DNA from: Dehalococcoidia bacterium
GTDB lineage: Bacteria > Chloroflexota > Dehalococcoidia > GIF9 > AB-539-J10
Assembly (NCBI GenBank): GCA_030627025.1
Contig: DAOUSX010000012.1
Span: 1-10,427 of the forward strand
DNA length: 10,427 bases
Direction: 5' to 3'
Shown here: positions 6,473 to 10,427 of the stretch, one piece after another
Layout of the letters: every line of letters starts with the position of its first letter
Numbering within the stretch: position 1 is the stretch's first letter
The notes under the pieces: model-generated
What the model was told of the DNA's origin: nothing
The model's input: only the letters and a program-made list of their open reading frames with translations
Databases searched by the model: none
Program-made: the position numbers and the translations under genes

Positions 6473-8035
6473 CTAACCCTCTCTCAATGCCTTGATTACC
6501 CTGGGCAAAACAGGTAGCAAATCAGTGGCAATTACCCCGGCATCACCCAGCTCCTCAGCGACAATGTCACCCGCTCGAGAATGAAGATACACCCCACAGG
6601 CAGCAGCATCGAAAAGAGAAAGCCGTTGCGCCGCTAGTCCAGCTATTGCGCCAGCGAGGACATCCCCCGTCCCCGCTGAAGCTAGAGCAGGATTTGCAGC
6701 ATTATTCACTTTGGCTTCCCCATTTGGAGCAGCCACAATCGTGTTAGCTCCTTTAAGCACAACGGTTTTCTTCCATTTCTTTGCTGAGCGTTGCGTTATT
6801 GATAACCTGCTTCCCTGAACTTCTTTTGCCGAAATTCCCAACAATCTCGCCATTTCCCCAGGATGTGGCGTAAGGATAGCATCCTGCCTTAACTTTCGCC
6901 ACCACTGAGGTATTTGAGCTAGGGTATTAACGGCATCGGCATCCAGAATTAGACAGCTGACAGCTGAGAGCTGAGAGCTATCAGTTAGCAAAGACTTAAC
7001 GAATTCCACCGTCTCAGGATGCTGTCCCAATCCACATCCAAGAAGCAATACATCATAATTGCTAAGCTCCAATTGTAGCGTAGAGATTGCCTGTGAACCA
7101 ATTACCCCCGTCTCAGCTTCAGGCAGTGGGATATAGGTTATCTCGGTCAATTTAGACGCCAGGATGGGTTGGAGGCTAGTAGCAGTAGCTAAAGTCACCA
7201 GCCCGGCACCCACTCTGGCAGCACCCATACAGGCGAGATAAGCAGCGCCGATGTAGTTAATCGAGCCGGCAATGACCAATACCTTCCCAAAACTACCTTT
7301 ATGGGCATTCAAAGGACGCTGGGGCAAAGTTTCCCTTACCCATTCCTCGGTTATCAATTCCACATCTATATCCTGCGCCAAATCCTGAGGAATTCCAATA
7401 TCAGCAATAACAAGCTTGCCCACTTTCTCGGCGCCAGGAAAACTGAATAACCCAATTTTGGGATAACCAAAGGTAACAGTGATGTCAGCGCTTGGACAAC
7501 TCGGCTCTACTTCGCCAGTATCGGAGTCGAGCCCTGAGGGTAAATCAACAGCCACCAGGACAGGCTTTGACTTCGTTCCCTTAACCATAGAAACATTTTG
7601 CAATACTTCCTTGAATATCCCTTCAATAGAACGGATTTTGCCAATGCCAAAAAGGGCGTCAATGATGACATCAGCCGAGGATATGGAAGCACGCAGGTCA
7701 GCGAGAGCCCTACCTTCATAAGCGTGGATAATAGGTATCCCGCATTGCATAGCTAGTTTAAGATTCCTATCATTCTGTGCCCTGGAGGCACAAAGGCAAA
7801 TATTGACTTTAGCCCCCCAGTCATGGAGATAACGCGCAGCTACCAAGCCATCGCCACCGTTATTGCCCGGACCAACCAGAACCAACACCCTTTTACCAAC
7901 AGCGCTATGCAATACTTGCCTGACCTGTGTAGCTACGGCGTTGCCGGCATTTTCCATGAGCGTTTCCAATGAAACGCCCAAGTTAACAGCTTGATTTTCA
8001 ATTTGCCTCACTTGGTCAGCGGTGACGATTTTCAT
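6473..8035 (-). CDS. nnr: Bifunctional NAD(P)H-hydrate epimerase / ADP-dependent NAD(P)H-hydrate dehydratase
   Basis: This 520-residue fused enzyme repairs NAD(P)HX, the hydrated and inactive form of NAD(P)H. The N-terminal YjeF_N epimerase half shows VGPGNNGGDGLVAARYL (54-70), DALFGIG (126-132) and AVDLPSGLDSDTG (162-174). The C-terminal ribokinase-like dehydratase half shows HKGSFGKVLVIAGS (245-258), GCGLG (333-337), LDADAVN (364-370), LTPHPGEMARLLG (388-400), KGANTIVA (428-435) and the catalytic loop ASAGTGDVLAG (452-462). Length and order match the E. coli YjeF type. The loop between GCGLG and LDADAVN is about six residues longer than in E. coli and is encoded by a period-7 repeat (residues about 349-363). 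The ATG overlaps the previous stop as ATGA, with AAGGA just upstream. Confidence 0.96.
   Translation of the reverse strand: MKIVTADQVRQIENQAVNLGVSLETLMENAGNAVATQVRQVLHSAVGKRVLVLVGPGNNGGDGLVAARYLHDWGAKVNICLCASRAQNDRNLKLAMQCGIPIIHAYEGRALADLRASISSADVIIDALFGIGKIRSIEGIFKEVLQNVSMVKGTKSKPVLVAVDLPSGLDSDTGEVEPSCPSADITVTFGYPKIGLFSFPGAEKVGKLVIADIGIPQDLAQDIDVELITEEWVRETLPQRPLNAHKGSFGKVLVIAGSINYIGAAYLACMGAARVGAGLVTLATATSLQPILASKLTEITYIPLPEAETGVIGSQAISTLQLELSNYDVLLLGCGLGQHPETVEFVKSLLTDSSQLSAVSCLILDADAVNTLAQIPQWWRKLRQDAILTPHPGEMARLLGISAKEVQGSRLSITQRSAKKWKKTVVLKGANTIVAAPNGEAKVNNAANPALASAGTGDVLAGAIAGLAAQRLSLFDAAACGVYLHSRAGDIVAEELGDAGVIATDLLPVLPRVIKALREG
6949..6990. repeat. Period-7 tandem repeat inside the nnr reading frame
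   Basis: Six 7-base units lie head to tail: TTAGACA, GCTGACA, GCTGAGA, GCTGAGA, GCTATCA and GTTAGCA. Together they total 42 bases, or exactly 14 codons, so gain of the whole block would keep the frame. They encode the low-complexity stretch LTDSSQLSAVS in the Nnr loop before LDADAVN. The unit differs from the AT-rich heptamers at 1-49 but has the same period. Spread of an intergenic repeat into a tolerant surface loop is inference. Confidence 0.7.
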
Positions 8036-8505
8036 TTCTCTTCCTTGGCAAGCTCCTCCAGTTCCTTACTCATCCTTTGCCAGTGAGTGCCCTGCCAATA
8101 GATACGGTGGCATACTGGACATTCCATATAGTGATCCTGAGTCTTGAACACATAAGGCGGAACTAAACTCCGCACTTCCTCCCTGCTTTTTGGCATTAGT
8201 GGTTGGTTACACTCCAGACAAACAGAGAAAGGTTTACGATGATAATCTAAATTTAGTTTTGTAACCACTTCCTGCAGTTGAGCTTTGGGATTATCCTGTT
8301 TAATCAATACAGCCTTTAGCTTGCCACTGGTAACCAACCGCCTTACCATGATTTGGGTGTCCCTGGTCAAAATCGTCCTGTCCTCTTTAACCGCAATTTT
8401 AATCAGTTTCCCATCATCCTTTTCATCAAAAAACAAGGTATCATAGCCAATAATCCTGAGCCATTTAGCTAATTTACCAACGTTATTATCTGCGATGAAC
8501 TTCAT
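8032..8505 (-). CDS. Mut7-C RNase-domain protein (PIN-like fold plus zinc ribbon)
   Basis: This protein belongs to the Mut7-C family (former DUF82), named after the C-terminal part of the nematode Mut-7 nuclease. Its fold is PIN-like, so RNase activity is expected but has seldom been tested, and its substrate is unknown. The conserved N terminus is MKFIADNNVGKLAKWLRIIG, with the first acidic residue in FIAD; further acidic positions are FDEKDD and LTRD. A C-terminal zinc ribbon has CLEC and CPVC pairs, followed by YWQGTHW. The family usually begins at MKFIAD, so ATG 8505 (157 residues) is chosen. A TTG at 8520 would add five residues; neither start has a clear Shine-Dalgarno. It follows corA by about 40 bases, and its stop overlaps the nnr start as ATGA. 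Confidence 0.88.
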   Translation of the reverse strand: MKFIADNNVGKLAKWLRIIGYDTLFFDEKDDGKLIKIAVKEDRTILTRDTQIMVRRLVTSGKLKAVLIKQDNPKAQLQEVVTKLNLDYHRKPFSVCLECNQPLMPKSREEVRSLVPPYVFKTQDHYMECPVCHRIYWQGTHWQRMSKELEELAKEEK

Positions 8506-8547
8506 CAATTTGGAAGGCAAAAGAGCCCGCTCTAAATCAAGGGATAC

Positions 8548-9498
8548 CTAAAACCATTTTCGGCGGCGAGCGTAAACAATCATGCCTGCACCGATAAATG
8601 CCATAACCAAAAGCAAAATGCCTAAAGGTAACAGATTGCCTGACTCCAGTCCGCCTGGTAAGGGGATGTTCATACCGTAAATGCTAGCCACTAATGTAGC
8701 TGGTGCTATGATTGCCATGATAATAGTCAAAACACGCATTATCTCTTGAATCCGATTTGAAGTTAACCAATTGCTAGTCTCAGCAAGCCCATCGACGACC
8801 TCCTTGCTATCTTCAAGTCCATCCCAGATTTTACGAGTATGGTCAGCAATATCACCGAAATAAGCTTCCTGGTCTTCTTTAAAGAAAGGATATTCCTCGT
8901 TCTCCAGCATCTCGATTACCCGTATCTGAGGATGAATAACCCGGCGAAAAGAAATAAGGTCATGCCGAATCACGGCGATCTCACGAACTGTTTCTGGAAC
9001 AGCTTTGGCGAAGATAACATTCTCCACATCATCAATGCTTTCAGTAATCTTACCCAGGATGGGGAAGCAATAGTTAATCAACCTATCGAGAATATGGTAG
9101 AACAGAAAACCGGAGCTTCGTCCTAAATAGGTGCGGCGCTTCTCTTCATTAATCTGACACTCCCTGAAGAACTTAGCCAGTGGCTTGAGGTCAGCAGAAC
9201 AATGCACAGTGACAAGGTAATTTTCGCCGACAAAAACATCTACCTCGCTCGGCCTCGTTATCCGATTCTCCTTATCAAATACCGGAAAATGGAGCACTAT
9301 GAATAAATGGTCATCATATTCGTCGATTTTAGGACGCTGGATGCGGCTCAAGACGTCATCCAGGTTAAGGGGATGGAATTTGAAACGCTGCGTTAGAAAT
9401 TCAACCTCAGCGGCAGAGGGCTTTTCAATATAAAACCAGGTTAACTTACCTTCGGTAATTGATTGTATGTTCAGTTCCTTTTCTTTGGTTACCGCCAT
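8548..9498 (-). CDS. corA: CorA-family magnesium/divalent cation transporter
   Basis: CorA proteins form pentameric inner-membrane channels that bring in Mg2+ (sometimes Co2+ or Ni2+). The long N-terminal cytoplasmic domain, including FHPLNLDDVLSRIQRPKIDE and a helical stalk, is followed by two membrane segments close to the C terminus (about residues 255-275 and 289-310). The diagnostic GMN selectivity motif is YGMN at 274-277, followed by NIPLPGG, and the protein ends in a basic RRRKWF tail. ATG 9498 (316 residues) is chosen because GGGGA lies five bases upstream and a promoter fits that distance. A GTG at 9510 is in frame but has no ribosome binding site. It is the first gene of the probable operon ending at valS. 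The exact ion cannot be read from the sequence. Confidence 0.93.
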   Translation of the reverse strand: MAVTKEKELNIQSITEGKLTWFYIEKPSAAEVEFLTQRFKFHPLNLDDVLSRIQRPKIDEYDDHLFIVLHFPVFDKENRITRPSEVDVFVGENYLVTVHCSADLKPLAKFFRECQINEEKRRTYLGRSSGFLFYHILDRLINYCFPILGKITESIDDVENVIFAKAVPETVREIAVIRHDLISFRRVIHPQIRVIEMLENEEYPFFKEDQEAYFGDIADHTRKIWDGLEDSKEVVDGLAETSNWLTSNRIQEIMRVLTIIMAIIAPATLVASIYGMNIPLPGGLESGNLLPLGILLLVMAFIGAGMIVYARRRKWF

Positions 9499-9531
9499 TG
9501 ATATCCCCACATATTGCGAAATCTTGGTTAA

Positions 9532-9561
9532 ATAATAAATCTAACCAGGTGATATTTACAA
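9532..9561 (-). promoter_or_regulatory. Candidate promoter of the corA-valS operon
   Basis: Read on the minus strand, TTGTAA (9561-9556; four of six matches to the -35 consensus) is followed after 18 bases by TATTAT (9537-9532; five of six to the -10). Transcription would begin near 9525 and give a leader of about 27 bases before ATG 9498. It lies just downstream of the terminator of the preceding genes, where a new transcription unit would be expected. Confidence 0.5.
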
Positions 9562-9574
9562 TACCAAACTCAAT

Positions 9575-9613
9575 AAAAACCAACCTGGCAAGTGAACTCC
9601 TTTGCCAGGCTGG
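9575..9613 (-). terminator. Rho-independent terminator of the AtuA gene pair
   Basis: The 8-bp perfect inverted repeat CCTGGCAA (9584-9591) and TTGCCAGG (9602-9609) encloses a 10-base loop. The stem extends past one mismatch by three more pairs (9580-9582 with 9611-9613). On the minus strand the hairpin is followed at once by TTTTT (9579-9575) and ATTG. It begins about 30 bases after the stop of the small AtuA-related gene, so it ends that transcript before the corA promoter. Confidence 0.88.
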
Positions 9614-9642
9614 AGAACTTCTGTTACCTGCGTCACAGACTA

Positions 9643-9987
9643 TTAATCGACATCAATATACATGCGCAAGAGGGCCTGACACATTGCCTTCCCGGTGCCA
9701 TCCCAGCGGAGGGTGGTGGTCATCCCCCCGCCAAGACCATGGTCAAGAACGATGTTCAAAGCCTTAATGTTATCCATGGGATAAATATGCACATCACCCT
9801 TGCTCCATTCCTTGAAATGCTCCTGCAGTGCCTCGGGGGTCACCTTCTTCTTTATCAGTTCATAAACCTTTTCGTCGAAATCAATAGCCTGCAAACCAAT
9901 GTTGCTTTTATCTCCCCTGTCTCCAGAGCGTGCATAGCAAATATCCTTTAGTTGCACCTTACCTGTCTTTGGTATCTCTACTGCCAT
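9643..9987 (-). CDS. AtuA-related small protein (stand-alone AtuA C-terminal domain)
   Basis: This 114-residue protein matches, from memory, the C-terminal ferredoxin-fold domain of AtuA, the protein encoded in the Pseudomonas acyclic terpene (citronellol/geraniol) utilisation cluster. AtuA's biochemical role is not established. Recognisable features are ARSGDRGDKSNIGL (19-32) and, near the end, NIKALNIVLDHGLGGG (73-88), then LRWDGTGK (93-100). Only two cysteines are present, so the fold name does not imply an iron-sulphur cluster. The start ATG is preceded by AGGAAGGCGG and lies 12 bases after the stop of the larger AtuA-family gene, with which it is surely co-transcribed. A strong terminator follows. 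Involvement in terpene or branched acyl-CoA breakdown is inference only. Confidence 0.82.
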   Translation of the reverse strand: MAVEIPKTGKVQLKDICYARSGDRGDKSNIGLQAIDFDEKVYELIKKKVTPEALQEHFKEWSKGDVHIYPMDNIKALNIVLDHGLGGGMTTTLRWDGTGKAMCQALLRMYIDVD

Positions 9988-9999
9988 TCTGCCGCCTTC

Positions 10000-10427
10000 C
10001 TATAGCTTGTTTTCCTTTATAGCTAACGCAGGATGGACTTCGCTCCTGGGGATAAGCGTTGGCCAGAAAGCTGTTATCCGAATGGGCGCTGGCGGAACAT
10101 GCTGTCCAAATGGCAAACCAGGAAAAACTGACCAAACCCTTCCAAGCTCTCTCCTAAAGAACTCCGCCTCTTCACGAGTCTGCCACTTGGTAGCAAACCT
10201 TACTCCTATCTCGGGAATGTCCTTGCCATATTTTTCCTCTATCTCATCTACGGAAACGGTGGGACCTAAACACATGTTAACACCGTCAATCTGGACCTCC
10301 CACTCTAAAGGACGCAGATTAGCCCACTTAAGCCATTCTTGGAAATGTTTTTTGCACATTCTCGCCTTCTCTAGAACATCAGGCCAGACAATGTGAACAG
10401 TTACATCAAACAGAAACCCACCATGAA
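10000..10427 (-). CDS. AtuA-family (acyclic terpene utilisation, former DUF1446) protein, 5' end outside the window
   Basis: The reading frame is open to the right edge, so only the last 141 residues are seen, and no true start lies in the window; an internal ATG at 10359 should not be taken as the start. The visible part resembles, from memory, the end of the main AtuA domain: CLGPTVSVDEIEEKYG, then EIGVRFATKWQTREEAEFFRREL, and finally RITAFWPTLIPRSEVHPAL before the stop. AtuA proteins are found with acyl-CoA carboxylase or CoA-transferase genes in several bacteria, but no reaction is firmly assigned. It precedes the small AtuA C-terminal-domain gene by 12 bases on the same strand. The family assignment is fairly secure, the function is not. 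Confidence 0.75.
   Translation of the reverse strand, partial: HGGFLFDVTVHIVWPDVLEKARMCKKHFQEWLKWANLRPLEWEVQIDGVNMCLGPTVSVDEIEEKYGKDIPEIGVRFATKWQTREEAEFFRRELGRVWSVFPGLPFGQHVPPAPIRITAFWPTLIPRSEVHPALAIKENKL

Noticed and set aside
10007..10396. 129-codon plus-strand open frame at the right edge
   Set aside because: The opposite strand carries AtuA-like sequence open to the window edge; the plus-strand product has no recognisable features.

Overview
The window looks like a chromosomal segment of a bacterium with mid-range GC. Gene content (AtuA-type proteins, stand-alone Mut7-C protein, type III pantothenate kinase, fused Nnr, Thermus-like valyl-tRNA synthetase) and the degenerate period-7 intergenic repeats would fit a Chloroflexota/Dehalococcoidia-type organism. 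That taxonomic placement is inference from memory, not shown by the sequence. No rRNA, tRNA, CRISPR array, transposase or phage gene was seen.

Layout. Positions 1-248 are non-genic: a degenerate heptamer array (1-49), an interspersed-repeat-like segment with a 21-bp direct repeat (56-121), a Shine-Dalgarno followed by an ATG-TGA start-stop, and a candidate promoter with a perfect TATAAT. Two plus-strand genes follow: a metallo-beta-lactamase-fold hydrolase lacking the usual last metal-binding histidine (249-1043), and a 240-residue basic protein I do not recognise (1061-1783). The second may be translated from a leaderless mRNA. It overlaps the end of valS tail to tail by 16 bp.

The rest is on the minus strand. 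Read in transcription order, the right edge holds the end of an AtuA-family gene and a small AtuA C-terminal-domain protein, closed by a clear Rho-independent terminator (9575-9613). A promoter (9532-9561) then starts a probable six-gene operon: corA, a Mut7-C RNase-fold gene, nnr (NAD(P)HX epimerase/dehydratase fusion), coaX, coaBC and valS. Gaps are small or negative (42, -4, 5, -8 and 46 bp with the starts chosen here), so co-transcription is likely.

The operon's logic is mainly cofactor housekeeping. CoaX and CoaBC carry out three successive steps from pantothenate to 4'-phosphopantetheine, Nnr repairs hydrated NAD(P)H, CorA can bring in Mg2+ needed by the kinase and synthetase reactions, and ValS charges tRNA-Val. 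No entirely new system is evident. The points most worth a second look are a period-7 repeat inside the nnr reading frame, the plus-strand pair made of a ligand-deficient hydrolase and an orphan gene, unusual active-site residues in CoaBC, and the two-gene AtuA arrangement.
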